DNA of 64,000 nt from Verrucomicrobiota bacterium (GCA_018240065.1 JAFEGH010000010.1:1-64000); one strand, 5' to 3'; counted from the first letter of the stretch, positions 46,514 through 56,500 are shown. Made by a program: numbers and translations. The notes: generated by a model from the letters alone, not told the origin.

Positions 46514-47713
46514 TTATATTCTTTGGATCGCTGCGAAGCCAGTCCGCGCGCGCGATGGATCCAGCTCCACCGCAATAGCCCCGTCTCTGCCCGCTGCGAC
46601 AAGGTTCATCGATGAGGCCGGACGCAGTGCGGCAAGCCTTCTTTCGACATCCGATACACTCGAGCTGTTTTCCAGAAGGTCGCGAAAAAGCATGGTGACG
46701 GGGATTCCATTATCTTGCCTGGAGCTACCTGATTGACAGCAACCGACAACCACGCCATTTTCGTTCATCCCGCGCAATACGCCAAGATACCCAGGAAAGG
46801 TGAGATTGACAAACTTCTTTTTGCCGTCTGCGGATTTAAAGGTGACAGGCAATGTGTATGGAGAAAGAGCTTGCCAGGGCCAGTCGAGATTGAATGCGGC
46901 GAAAACCTGCTTATTCCCCTCCGGCTCCTGTTTCCGTTTGAAGAAAGAAAAGAGAGAAAAAATCGTCTCCGCAGCATACCCCCAAGCAGAAGAAAAACTG
47001 AGCTGTTTATGATTGACATCGAACACAGCTGACTGAACAGTGTCTTCGTTGTCTGCAAGAGCGAGCGCACTCTGGTGAGCGGGAATGCTGTCTTCAAGCG
47101 GGGCCTGCTCAATCGCCTTTAAACGCTCGCACCAAACCTCATCTCCAAAATGGTTTGTCTTGGCAACTCTTCGGATGGTCCCGTTTTCCTTGACGGATGC
47201 GACTGCGCTGCATCCATACATCCCGGCATAAATATCGAGAAAGGTATGCACTTTATAGACGTCCTCCAATGGGACACCGGCTCCTGCGCTAAGACCTCGC
47301 ATTTCCTCATGCATATGCGCTGGAATGCTGCGCTTAAGTTGATCCAATGCCTGAGTGAAACTTTGAGGATCGGAAAGCTCCCTTTCTTGAATTTTCACTT
47401 TGGCGCATCGATAAGCAAATTGCGTCTCTGCTTTTAAAAGACTTCCGAACTCAAATCCTCTGCGATAGGGATCGGTCTCTTTGAGATGGAGTGAAGAAAT
47501 TCGGCCGCAGAGAGCATATTCGATCGCGGCAACCACATGACCTAAGATAGGAAGGAGCATAATGGCCCCGAGCGCAAAGTGATGGATGCGTTCGGCCAAA
47601 TCAATCGGCGCTTCGGAAAATGTGACTTGAATATGCCGTATCCCCCAACGCACATTGGCATCCAGGTGCAGCATATATTTTGACTCTGTCGGCAAAGAGA
47701 AATCAATTTTCAC
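46514..47713 (-). CDS. Ntn-hydrolase of the C45/acyltransferase (AAT-like) type
   Basis: 399 residues with a GTG start; AAGG lies eight bases upstream. The candidate nucleophile is Cys168 in MYGCSAVAS, where autocleavage would expose an N-terminal Cys, as in acyl-CoA:6-aminopenicillanate acyltransferases and related Ntn-hydrolases. Supporting segments are 'GLSAGAGVPLEDVYKVHTFL', 'FNLDWPW' and 'LRGMNENGVVVGCCQSGSS', the last matching the G-x-N-x-x-G pattern. A hydrophobic segment lies at ~45-62. Substrates could be N-acyl amides (lipids, amino acids); none can be inferred. Confidence 0.72.
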   Translation of the reverse strand: MKIDFSLPTESKYMLHLDANVRWGIRHIQVTFSEAPIDLAERIHHFALGAIMLLPILGHVVAAIEYALCGRISSLHLKETDPYRRGFEFGSLLKAETQFAYRCAKVKIQERELSDPQSFTQALDQLKRSIPAHMHEEMRGLSAGAGVPLEDVYKVHTFLDIYAGMYGCSAVASVKENGTIRRVAKTNHFGDEVWCERLKAIEQAPLEDSIPAHQSALALADNEDTVQSAVFDVNHKQLSFSSAWGYAAETIFSLFSFFKRKQEPEGNKQVFAAFNLDWPWQALSPYTLPVTFKSADGKKKFVNLTFPGYLGVLRGMNENGVVVGCCQSGSSRQDNGIPVTMLFRDLLENSSSVSDVERRLAALRPASSMNLVAAGRDGAIAVELDPSRARTGFAAIQRI

Positions 47714-47923
47714 AAAACACCTTAATTTAAAGATGAAAATAAAATTTAACTCTAATAATTATACGATAACAAACTAAACGAAACAAGATCAAATAATCAC
47801 AAACAACTCTATAAAATTTACAACTCAAAAAACAGTTTAACCATCACAGAACGAGCTTATTGCAACCCATTCCAGCATTTGTTACAGTTTTTTATAAAAT
47901 TGAAGACTTAATAGAAGGACATT

Positions 47924-48697
47924 ATGACGATCGGACTATCTGTGCTGGGCGCGACGGGAAAAATGGGAAAAAAAATCCTCTCCCTGGCGCACGGCGACCC
48001 TCTCCTACGCGTCGTCGCCGGCGTCTCGCGCGCTCCCCAAGTGAGTACTCTGGGAGAGCTGATCGGAGAGGACGGGCTTCAAGCCCCTCTTCTTTCCGAC
48101 GCCGATGCCGCTCTTTCGGAGTGCGATGTCGCCATCGATTTCACCTTCCATGAGGCGACCAGCGCTAATCTGGCTGCCGCTCTTAAATTCGGCACGCCGC
48201 TTGTGATCGGCACGAGCGGACATTCGCCTGAAGAGCTCAAAGAGATCGACGAGGCATCAAAAGTGATCCCGATCTTTTTCCCCCCGAATTTCAGCTTCGG
48301 CGTCGCTCTTTGCATAGAGGCTGTCTCCAAGATTGGAAAAGCCCTATTCGGCTCCGCCGCAATCGATGTCATTGAAACGCACCACGTCCACAAAAAAGAC
48401 AGCCCCAGTAAAACCGCCCTGGCCCTCGCAGCTGCTGTCGGGAGCGGAAAAACCGTTTCAGAGAGGTCGAGCGCATCCCCGCGCCAAAAGGATGAGATCG
48501 TCATCCATGCGATCCGTTCGGGAGAGGTCATCGGCGAACATAGCGTCATTTTCGAGTGCGGACATGAACGGATCGAGCTCAAGCACACCGCGCACTCCCG
48601 CGACGTCTTTGCGCAAGGGGCGTTGATAGGCGCGAAATTTTTAGCCAAACAACCCCCCGGACTTTACTCATTAAAAGACCTATTCCGAGAGGGTTAG
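47924..48697 (+). CDS. dapB: 4-hydroxy-tetrahydrodipicolinate reductase
   Basis: 257 residues with AAGGA before the ATG. The NAD(P)-binding 'LSVLGATGKMGKKIL' and the substrate loop 'ETHHVHKKDSPSKTALAL' are DapB signatures, together with 'FPPNFSFGVALCIEAV'. It makes tetrahydrodipicolinate on the way to meso-diaminopimelate for peptidoglycan. No other dap gene is nearby. Confidence 0.95.
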   Translation: MTIGLSVLGATGKMGKKILSLAHGDPLLRVVAGVSRAPQVSTLGELIGEDGLQAPLLSDADAALSECDVAIDFTFHEATSANLAAALKFGTPLVIGTSGHSPEELKEIDEASKVIPIFFPPNFSFGVALCIEAVSKIGKALFGSAAIDVIETHHVHKKDSPSKTALALAAAVGSGKTVSERSSASPRQKDEIVIHAIRSGEVIGEHSVIFECGHERIELKHTAHSRDVFAQGALIGAKFLAKQPPGLYSLKDLFREG

Positions 48698-48829
48698 AGT
48701 CTATTTCATTGATATTCAATGGAGTAGGAAACACTCAATCCAGTGGCTCTGATTCCTGAATCACTCGAGCTAATCCGGTGTGTGTTTTAACATTGAAGCA
48801 AATGGGCTATTGGAGCGATGATAAGAGCT

Positions 48830-49654
48830 ATGAAAGACGTACCTGTAAAAGATTTTTTCATTGGCAAAAAGCATCCCCTGGCAGTGATGTCGGGTCCCTG
48901 CGTCATCGAAAGCATGGACCATGCGCTGCAGACTGCCGAAGAACTCGTCCGCATGCTCGGCGAGATCGACGGAATCAACTTTATCTACAAGTCAAGCTAT
49001 GACAAGGCCAATCGCTCCGCCTACGCCTCTTTCCGCGGCCCCGGCCTTGAAGAAGGCTTGAGGATTTTAGAGCGCGTAAAAAAAGAATTCAACGTGCCTG
49101 TCATCACGGACGTCCACTCTCCCGAAGAGGCGACTGCCGCAGGGCAAGTCTGCGATATCCTGCAAATCCCCGCCTTTCTGTGCCGTCAGACCGACCTGAT
49201 CGTCGCCGCCGCCAAGACAGGCGCCGCGATCAACGTGAAGAAGGGACAGTTCATGGCCCCTTGGGACATGCAGAACGTCGTCGACAAACTCCTTGCAGCG
49301 GGAAATGAAAAAATTATCCTGACCGACAGAGGAACAACATTCGGATATAACAATCTCGTCAGCGACATGCGGACCATCCCGATCATGCAGCGGTTTGGAT
49401 TCCCCGTCTGCTTCGACGCTTCCCACTCGGTGCAAATTCCCGGCGGTCTGGGAACTTCATCCGGCGGACAGCGCGAGTTCATCCCGACGCTTGCGCGTTC
49501 GGCGATCGCAGCCGGCTGCAATTGCCTTTTCATCGAATCCCACCCGAATCCATCTCTTGCCAAAAGCGACAAAGACTCTGTCTATCCCTTTTCCGAACTT
49601 CCCAAACTTTTAACCGAGATCAAGCAACTTTACCATCTCGTGCAGGGGTTCTAA
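48830..49654 (+). CDS. kdsA: 3-deoxy-8-phosphooctulonate synthase
   Basis: 274 residues from the ATG at 48830 (MKDVPVKDFFIG); an ATG at 48818 adds four residues and has GGAG only two bases upstream. KdsA segments: 'LAVMSGPCVIESMDHAL', 'FIYKSSYDKANRSAYASFRG', 'FLCRQTDLIVAAAKTGAAIN', 'FDASHSVQIPGGLGTSSGG'. It condenses PEP with arabinose-5-phosphate to Kdo-8-P for LPS. As in Chlamydia it leads the lptC/A/B genes. Confidence 0.96.
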   Translation: MKDVPVKDFFIGKKHPLAVMSGPCVIESMDHALQTAEELVRMLGEIDGINFIYKSSYDKANRSAYASFRGPGLEEGLRILERVKKEFNVPVITDVHSPEEATAAGQVCDILQIPAFLCRQTDLIVAAAKTGAAINVKKGQFMAPWDMQNVVDKLLAAGNEKIILTDRGTTFGYNNLVSDMRTIPIMQRFGFPVCFDASHSVQIPGGLGTSSGGQREFIPTLARSAIAAGCNCLFIESHPNPSLAKSDKDSVYPFSELPKLLTEIKQLYHLVQGF

Positions 49655-49660
49655 ATAGAC

Positions 49661-49709
49661 TCCGGGGCGTTGAAATGATGTGTTTTTGGCTGCGTCAAAG
49701 CCCCGGGGA
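49661..49709. repeat. Inverted repeat between kdsA and lptC
   Basis: TCCGGGGC (49661-49668) and GCCCCGGGGA (49700-49709) can form a GC-rich 8-bp stem around a 31-base loop. No T-tract follows. It could be a processing or attenuation hairpin in the kdsA-lpt transcript. Confidence 0.45.
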
Positions 49710-49765
49710 CCGACGATAGCTTTTACGCAGGGCAAAACGCAAAATTAGAATGACACGGAGTATTG

Positions 49766-50380
49766 ATGTTCCGCAGGACGACGACCTTCAGTTTGCTTTT
49801 TTTAGGGATTGCCACCCTGGTTTGGGGATTGTCGATCGCACGCGTCCGCCCGAGCGACATCGCTTCCATCAAGGGAAAGATTCAGGAACAGGAGATCGCC
49901 AGCTCAAGGAACATTTTCTCGACCACTCAGCAGCAGCGCAAAGGAGTCGTCAAAGAGATCTGGTTTTCCCAGGAAGACAATACTCGCCTCCACTACCGGA
50001 TCTTCAGCGAGTCTTCCCTCCTCACGATCAAACCGGAAGGAAAAAGTTTCGACCTGATCGAGAAGCTGGAAAAAATCAAATGCTGGATGCAAGATAAGTT
50101 GTATGATCCTGCCGCAGGAAGCGGACCCACGCAGCAAATCCGATTCCTCGCAGCGGAAGAAGGGCTTTACCGCTATACTTCCCAGGAATTTTTGGCGCAG
50201 TCGGTCGCCCTTTCATTGTTCCGGTTAGGAGGACACGATCTCCCCAAAGAGACGATGACGACAAAGCCGTTTCTGAAAGGGATCGCTGAAGACGTCTCAT
50301 TTGCCGTCTCCGGCAAAAACCCGCAGTTCAAGGCAAAGCATTTTAAAGCAGAGCTCAATACTCTTGAGGAGAAAAAATGA
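49766..50380 (+). CDS. lptC: LptC-like LPS transport protein
   Basis: 204 residues from the ATG at 49766; GGAG lies five bases upstream. A single N-terminal membrane segment (FSLLFLGIATLVWGLSI) is followed by a beta-rich periplasmic part, the LptC layout. Sequence similarity to E. coli LptC is weak by eye; the assignment rests on topology and its place between kdsA and the OstA-like gene, overlapping the latter by four bases (ATGA). Confidence 0.75.
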   Translation: MFRRTTTFSLLFLGIATLVWGLSIARVRPSDIASIKGKIQEQEIASSRNIFSTTQQQRKGVVKEIWFSQEDNTRLHYRIFSESSLLTIKPEGKSFDLIEKLEKIKCWMQDKLYDPAAGSGPTQQIRFLAAEEGLYRYTSQEFLAQSVALSLFRLGGHDLPKETMTTKPFLKGIAEDVSFAVSGKNPQFKAKHFKAELNTLEEKK

Positions 50381-51870
50381 ACTTACTGGCGACCTGTTTA
50401 GCTCTTTGCGCAATTCCTCTTGCCGCCAATGCGCCCTCCATTCCCGACAGCGGCTCCCTCTCTTCGACCGATGCAAGCTATGACGGGAACTCCCTCAATC
50501 TGACTGGCCACGTCGTCCTCGACCACGGCCTTGGCAAAATGACTGCCGAAGAAGCCTCCCTGCAACGTCAGGAAGCAGGCAAGGACTTCCCTTTCTCCTT
50601 CATCCAACTGCGAAAAGATGTCGTCCTCGCCCTAAAAAGCAGCGCGCAGATCTCCTGCGGGAGCGCCGATCTCGACTTTACTTCTCTCAAAGGGACTCTC
50701 CTTCCTTCTGAAAACGGAAAGGTCGTCTACACAGACCAAATCAAAAAGAAAAAAGGGGGCGAGGCTACTGCGCTTCAGCTTAGCGGACAATGCGTTGAGC
50801 TCAATTTTTCCAAACAGTCCTTCGACGGCAAGAAAACCGATTACGAGATCGACAACATCCTTGCCAAAGAAGATGTCGTCATCGACTACGCCGATAACTT
50901 TCAACTCCTTGCCCACCATGCTCTCTACAGAAAAGAACTGTCCCGCGACAACAAGACTTCCAAAAGGGAATTCCAGGGAGTGGTGACCGCCTATCCCAAA
51001 GACGAGCTTTCCCAATGCCGCCTTTCCCACCAGGGGGATGAAATTTTCGCAGACATGGTCGACATCGATCTCATCAACTCCAAACTCTCGTTGCTGCACC
51101 CCAAAGGCGTCCTTGCGGCGGCAGTCCTTCCCCATTTGCAAAATGGAGAAATGCACTTTAAATCGGACTACCTCTATTGGGATCAGGGCAAAAACTTACT
51201 GACGTTGAAAGGGAACATCGCCATCGATGAAGCAGCCCTCGGCACTCTCCACGCTCAGGACGAACTCCAAATCACACACACTGTCGTCAAAGGCAAGCAC
51301 GTGCTAAAAGGGATCCAGGCGCAAGGCCCTACGAGTTTGAATTACAAAGACGCTCACAACGGGTCGCACAAACTGATCTCCTACGGCTCTGTCCACCTCG
51401 ATCGCGACAAGCTCCGCGCAACGATCGACAGCCCTGAAAAAGACGGCGCTGTCCCTCTGGACAAACAACTGTTCTATCAGGAAGAAGAGATCGCGATCTA
51501 CGCCGATAGCGCCTCTTTAGAATATTCGATCGCCGGCGACGCCCTGCAGCCCTCTCTTCTCACTCTCAAAGGGAATATCCGCCTCTTTTCCCATGATCCG
51601 TTAAAACCTCCCCGCTTCGGAACCGCAGACAGGCTGACTTATTCCCTCACGACCCGCACGCTCATCCTTTCCGCTAACCCGGGCAAAAAAGTCCTCTTCT
51701 GGGACGAGACGCAAGGAATGCACCTCAGCGCTCCCGAAGTGCATATCACCTACGATTCCGAGACAAAACAACAGAATGTCAAAGGCGTCGGCACCGTTCA
51801 ATTCTCGTTTACGCCAGAAGAGCAGAACAAACTCCAGCAACTTTTTCCCCAACTTAAAGCACTGCAATGA
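50377..51870 (+). CDS. lptA: LptA/OstA-like LPS transport protein
   Basis: 497 residues, far longer than E. coli LptA (~185). A signal peptide (MNLLATCLALCAIPLAANA) is followed by OstA-type beta-jellyroll repeats: 'DASYDGNSLNLTGHVVLDHG', 'DYLYWDQGKNLLTLKGNIAI', 'TADRLTYSLTTRTLILS' (last from the C-terminal third). The length suggests two or more jellyroll units in one chain, forming a longer bridge. It overlaps both neighbours by 4 bases, so it is translationally coupled with lptC and lptB. Confidence 0.8.
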   Translation: MNLLATCLALCAIPLAANAPSIPDSGSLSSTDASYDGNSLNLTGHVVLDHGLGKMTAEEASLQRQEAGKDFPFSFIQLRKDVVLALKSSAQISCGSADLDFTSLKGTLLPSENGKVVYTDQIKKKKGGEATALQLSGQCVELNFSKQSFDGKKTDYEIDNILAKEDVVIDYADNFQLLAHHALYRKELSRDNKTSKREFQGVVTAYPKDELSQCRLSHQGDEIFADMVDIDLINSKLSLLHPKGVLAAAVLPHLQNGEMHFKSDYLYWDQGKNLLTLKGNIAIDEAALGTLHAQDELQITHTVVKGKHVLKGIQAQGPTSLNYKDAHNGSHKLISYGSVHLDRDKLRATIDSPEKDGAVPLDKQLFYQEEEIAIYADSASLEYSIAGDALQPSLLTLKGNIRLFSHDPLKPPRFGTADRLTYSLTTRTLILSANPGKKVLFWDETQGMHLSAPEVHITYDSETKQQNVKGVGTVQFSFTPEEQNKLQQLFPQLKALQ

Positions 51871-52700
51871 ACCAAAAACCTTATTCCCCTTTGCGCTCGC
51901 CGCTCTCTCCGACCAACCCGGTGTTCACCCGAAAACCGCTGCCCCGTTCCGCGGCTAAAACGGTATCGACGGGACTCGCCCCATTGCTCAGAGCAGAGCA
52001 TCTGGTCAAAGTCTATGGCGGCAAACCTGTCGTGAACGGCCTGAGCCTGCAAGTGGGAAAAGGGGAAGTTGTCGGACTGCTCGGCCCTAACGGCGCCGGC
52101 AAGACGACAGCCTTCTATATGACGATCGGCCTCATCAAACCCGATTCCGGAAAGGTCTATTTCAACGGCCACGAAGTGACCCATCTTCCAATCGATGAGA
52201 GAGCGAAAATGGGAATGGGATACCTCGCTCAGGAGCCGTCGGTCTTCCGCCATCTCACTGTCGAAGAGAATATCCTCTGCATCCTCGAGACCCTCGACCT
52301 TTCTGCCGAAGAAAGAAAAAGCCGATTACAGCTGCTTCTCGGCGAACTGCACCTGACCTCTCTTGCAAAAAAGAAAGCCAGCAGCCTCTCCGGCGGGGAG
52401 CGCAGACGCCTCGAGATCACCCGCGCCCTCATCATCCAGCCGTCTTTACTGCTCCTGGACGAACCGTTTGCCAATATCGATCCTTTGGCCGTCAACGACG
52501 TGAAAACGATGATCCGCCACCTTAAGAGCAAAGGGATCAGCGTCCTCATCACAGACCACAATGCACGCGAGATCTTCACGATCGTCGACCGCAGCTACCT
52601 GGTCCGCGACGGCAAAGTCCTTCTGTCCGGAACCGTGCACGAGCTTCTGGAAAACCCTGAAGCCCGCTCTTCTTATTTCGGCGAAGATTTTAAATTATAG
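51867..52700 (+). CDS. lptB: LPS export ABC transporter ATPase
   Basis: 277 residues. An extra ~35-residue Pro/Ser-rich N-terminus precedes the ABC domain: Walker A GPNGAGKT, signature LSGGERRRLEI, Walker B SLLLLDEPFANID and the H-loop ITDHNAREIF. The motif 'AREIFTIVDRSYLVRDGKVL' is typical of LptB. It powers LPS extraction from the inner membrane with LptFG. Its last 11 bases overlap the convergent heptosyltransferase gene. Confidence 0.95.
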   Translation: MNQKPYSPLRSPLSPTNPVFTRKPLPRSAAKTVSTGLAPLLRAEHLVKVYGGKPVVNGLSLQVGKGEVVGLLGPNGAGKTTAFYMTIGLIKPDSGKVYFNGHEVTHLPIDERAKMGMGYLAQEPSVFRHLTVEENILCILETLDLSAEERKSRLQLLLGELHLTSLAKKKASSLSGGERRRLEITRALIIQPSLLLLDEPFANIDPLAVNDVKTMIRHLKSKGISVLITDHNAREIFTIVDRSYLVRDGKVLLSGTVHELLENPEARSSYFGEDFKL

Positions 52701-53799
52701 CGAATTGAGTCCTTTCAGAAAGCACCTCATCAAGTGCGGAAAGGATCGCGTTCTGCGGGATCGAGAATAAACAGTCGCTCATCTTGCTTCCGCCGCAGCC
52801 GTCCTGATAGCACGGGCGGCAGGTCATTTTCTGAGCCACCACTCTGGCTTTTGGGTGCATCCACGGCCCCCAATTCTGATCCGATGTCGGGCCGAACATG
52901 ACCACAACCGGCGTTTTCGTCGCCGATGCGATATGCAGCGGTACCGAGTCGACGCAGATCAGCGCGCGGCTCATAGCGATCAGAGCTGTGAGTTCTTTCA
53001 GAGACAGCTTTCCCGCGCAGTTGAGCACGGAAACCTCCGGAGCAAGCGACAAAATTTCCTGGACCATGGCGATCTCTTCTGCATCGGGACCTGCCGACAT
53101 CACAATCCTTAGCCCCCTTTCACTGAGCGCCGAGATCAGCCGCGCGATCTGCTTTGTAGCCAGGCATTTGAATTTCCATCTCGAGACAGGGTGGATCAGA
53201 ATGTAGCCGTTGGGGCGTATTTCCTCCTTCTCCAACATGTCCTCCATCTTGCGCCTTGAGTCGCCTGGAATGTGGATGAAAAGATCTCTTTCTTCCGGCG
53301 CGGGAAAAATCCCGATCCTGCGGAGAACGTCGAGCTGTCTTTCCACGGTATGGCGGGGATGGGGGCAGTTCTTGACCACATGTGTAAATGCCCTCTTTTT
53401 GCCGAAGAGTCCCGATCCCTTCGGATCGAATCCCACCCGAAACTGAGCCCCGGAAACCATCGCGGCGATAGCGCCGCGGTCCCCTTCCGTCAGATTGATG
53501 ACAAGATCGTATCCCTTTGATCTCACCATTTTGAGCAGTCCCGCTTCTTTGGCGGCCTTTTTTAAGAACGAGAGTTTTTTCCACCCCCGGTCATACAGCA
53601 AAAAATCGGAGATCCCGGGATGCCCTTCCAGCATGGGCAGCGTATCTTTGTAAATGAATGCGTCGACTTCAGCTTGGGGAAGAGCCTTTTTCAAATTGGA
53701 AAAAAGAGGTGCGGTCAATAGGACGTCGCCATGATGTCGCATCTTAATGACAAGAGCGCGTTTCACTACAGACAAGTCTGGATAATTGCCGTATGTCAT
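52690..53799 (-). CDS. Glycosyltransferase family 9 (heptosyltransferase)
   Basis: 369 residues. GT9 signature segments are 'RALVIKMRHHGDVLLTAPLF' at the N-terminus, 'GYILIHPVSRWKFKCLATKQ' in the middle and 'CVDSVPLHIASATKTPVVVM' with 'FGPTSDQNWGPW' for the donor-binding end. The closest type I recognise is RfaQ/WaaQ (heptosyltransferase III). It would add ADP-heptose to LPS core in the cytosol. Chlamydiaceae LPS lacks heptose, so this suggests a larger core here. No ADP-heptose synthesis genes are in the window. Confidence 0.88.
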   Translation of the reverse strand: MTYGNYPDLSVVKRALVIKMRHHGDVLLTAPLFSNLKKALPQAEVDAFIYKDTLPMLEGHPGISDFLLYDRGWKKLSFLKKAAKEAGLLKMVRSKGYDLVINLTEGDRGAIAAMVSGAQFRVGFDPKGSGLFGKKRAFTHVVKNCPHPRHTVERQLDVLRRIGIFPAPEERDLFIHIPGDSRRKMEDMLEKEEIRPNGYILIHPVSRWKFKCLATKQIARLISALSERGLRIVMSAGPDAEEIAMVQEILSLAPEVSVLNCAGKLSLKELTALIAMSRALICVDSVPLHIASATKTPVVVMFGPTSDQNWGPWMHPKARVVAQKMTCRPCYQDGCGGSKMSDCLFSIPQNAILSALDEVLSERTQFAII

Positions 53800-53879
53800 A
53801 TTCTCCTCAAAGCATTGAAAGTCAAAGCGCGAAAATAAAAAATTTTCTGGTCATCACATTTCATCGATGAGTTTAATTT

Positions 53880-53903
53880 AGCAGATTCTTATAATTATCT
53901 GCT
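53880..53903. promoter_or_regulatory. Dyad centred on the ndk -10 box
   Basis: AGCAGAT (53880-53886) and ATCTGCT (53897-53903) flank a TATAAT-type -10 (53890-53895) with ten bases between the arms. The start codon of ndk is 22 bases further on. The dyad could be an operator; no clear -35 is seen. Confidence 0.45.
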
Positions 53904-53924
53904 TTCACAATTGGAGTTTTTCAC

Positions 53925-54350
53925 ATGCCAAAAGAACAAACACTTTCCATCTTGAAACCTGACGCCGTTTCCGCGAATAACATAGGCGCCATTCTCTCTC
54001 GCTTCGAGAAGATCGGCCTTAAAATCGTCGCGGCCAAAATGATCCATTTGACAACAGAGCAAGCGAAGGCATTCTACGCAGTGCACGCTCATCGCCCCTT
54101 CTTCCAGGAACTTGTCACCTTCATGATCGAAGGCCCCGTTCTCGTCACTGTTTTGGAAGGAGATAACGCAATCATGAAGAACCGCGACATGATGGGAGCG
54201 ACAAACCCGAAAGAAGCGGCCCCCGGAACCATCCGCGCCGATTTTGCCAAATCGATCGACAAGAACGCCGTCCACGGTTCAGACAGCGCAGAGAACGCCA
54301 AAAAAGAGATCGCTTTCTTCTTCAAGCAGCAAGAGATCTTTTCCCGTTAG
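53925..54350 (+). CDS. ndk: Nucleoside diphosphate kinase
   Basis: 141 residues, normal for Ndk; GGAG lies before the ATG. The active-site His is in NAVHGSDS (His117), and the N-terminal '[18 protein letters not shown]' is diagnostic. It balances nucleoside triphosphate pools. A strong terminator follows. Confidence 0.97.
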   Translation: MPKEQTLSILKPDAVSANNIGAILSRFEKIGLKIVAAKMIHLTTEQAKAFYAVHAHRPFFQELVTFMIEGPVLVTVLEGDNAIMKNRDMMGATNPKEAAPGTIRADFAKSIDKNAVHGSDSAENAKKEIAFFFKQQEIFSR

Positions 54351-54371
54351 TCGATTTTGAAGCACAGAAAT

Positions 54372-54407
54372 AAAAAAGCCCAAGGCAGACCGCCTTGGGC
54401 TTTTTTT
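54372..54407 (+). terminator. Rho-independent terminator of ndk
   Basis: AAAGCCCAAGGC and GCCTTGGGCTTT form a stem of at least 12 bp with loop AGACC, followed by a T-tract; the upstream A-run makes it bidirectional, so it can also serve the converging autotransporter gene at 54518. Confidence 0.92.
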
Positions 54408-54517
54408 CATTTTGAGATTTTCCTTTAAACAGATGTAATCACAGAAAAAGCGGAAAGGGAACCTTGTCTTGCCTATTAATGAATAGCCCGCAAGATGTGC
54501 GGGCCAAAAAATTCAGG

Positions 54518-56500
54518 TTAGAAAGCCTTTCTCAGTTCCGCTTCGCCGGCGTTCAGGATGAAGTGCTCGCCATATTCGCCATGGTAGCCCAGCATCAGAG
54601 AAAAGCCGTTCACGGGCGATGTCAACCGCAGCCGCGCAGCTGGGCTGATGAGATTGTTCTCCGGTTTTAGCCCCGTCACTGTGAAGCTGCAGTCAACAGG
54701 TTTAAAGCGCGAAGAGGTCTTCTCGCCCAAAAACCTAAACTCGTGGATGTAGCTCACAGAAAGATCGAGCAGCGCTTCGACGTATTTAAAACAGCCGTTG
54801 TAGCCGATCCCAATTCCCCCTTCCGGTCTCAAGAGATCATAGCTCTTGTCGTGGACTTTTAAATCCAAGCTCCCCGCTCCATGCTCCGTGTATCCATCCT
54901 GCGGAATGTAGATATAATCGACATTCACAAACGGATAGATGTTGAATGTGTTGGCAGATCCGGCCTTGATCTTGAAATCGTAGCCTCCGCCCAAATGTCC
55001 CAGCACCTGGTTGGAATCCTCGTCATGTCTGGCTGTGCGATTCACCTCCGCCGTCAGCGCAAAGTTGCTCACCGCAAAATGCATTTTGCGTTTTGCGTCA
55101 ATCGGACTATAGAGATAAGAAAAGAGCGCATCGGCAAAGAAGGAAGAACCGGTCCATGCCGCGCCAAGCGTTCCCGCGTATGTTTTAAAGTCGGCGCTCG
55201 CCCTGCCGCCGGGCACGTCCATTTCAGCCCCAGCGTAGGAAAATCCGCCGGTGAACATCCAATGCTTCTCCATCCGATAATCGGCCGCTACAGAAAATCC
55301 GGAGAACCTCTCCAGATAACCTGGCAGCTCAGACGTTCCATGCTGTCTCGCTCTTTCCACGAAAGGAGCCGCCCAAAGGCGCCATCGATGCGCGTCGTCG
55401 CAGGAAACGGTTCTCTGTTCGAAGAAGTGGCTGGTGTAGATCTGACGGATCCTTTCCGCGACATTCTCTTGTGCAAAGGCGATGTTGTTGAAATTGGCCG
55501 GCTGCATCTGATTTAAGGAATGGGAAATCTGGCTTGGCGTCTGCACATCGAGGATTTGGACTACCTCGGAAAGGTCGGACGGCATGATTGCAACCAGCGC
55601 GTCGAAGCACTTAGCGACAGCTCCCGCGTTTCCCGTTGGAATGAGCACATGAAACGGGATAGGGGTCTGATTCAATAGAAGAAGTACATCAGTAGCGTTG
55701 TATTGCACTGTAAAAGAATAGCGCGTCAAGGGGTTCATCAAAGTAAAGGGAGCATTTTCCGTCACTGTGGGCGCAGTGATGATCGTATAAGATGTTACGG
55801 AAGGGGACACGACACTCGTGGGTAAAATCTGCAGAACCCCTCCGTTGATCGTCACAGCGCTTGAAGCCGCGATCCTATCGGATGTCGCAGAATTCAACTG
55901 CAGCTGAAAAGTGGAAATAGGACTGAGGATAAAAGTGCTGCCGTTCAATACCCCCACTCCACTATCTCCTGGAGCGATGAACCCATCGACTGTCGCCATT
56001 CCTACCGTGCCTGAACCAGTCAGTGTCGATCCGAAAAGAACATTCATCGGAGTAGGAGCGACAGTTCCATCGATGAGGGCGGTTGAGAAGAGAAGATTCA
56101 TTGACGATGAGCCAGTGATCGAGCTGCCGGAAGGGACAATCAAAGTCGACCCCAGCACGAGTGTTTGCCCAGTATAATTATTGCCGTTGCCTTCGATGGA
56201 AAGCGGTCCGGGGCCTATAATTTCCAAATCGCCGCCGCCTGTAATTCCTCCGCTTAATACCGCAAATGATCCGGTGTCTACGATCAGAGTTCCCCCGGAA
56301 GCCCCCAGAGCGACGGGCCGAGACGAAAGAACAGGGCCGGCGATTTCCAACTGTCCTCCGTTGAAGTTCAATGGGCCGGTTGGGTCCCCAAGATTGCCAT
56401 TACTTGACACTTTGATCGTCCCTGAATTGAAATTCGTGCCTCCGGAATAACTGTTGTTTGGATTAGTCAAAGTAAGAGAGCCCGCTCCCTGCATCGTCAA
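54518..56500 (-). repeat. Duplicated 3' half shared by the two autotransporter genes (copy 1)
   Basis: This stretch and 59553-61520 are nearly identical at the nucleotide level in the barrel and adjacent repeats, with scattered substitutions. Conservation is highest over the barrel, which suggests recent duplication or ongoing gene conversion. Confidence 0.75.

Noticed and set aside
48698..48829. Possible RNA gene between dapB and kdsA
   Set aside because: I could not fold a tRNA cloverleaf or any convincing structured RNA in this stretch.
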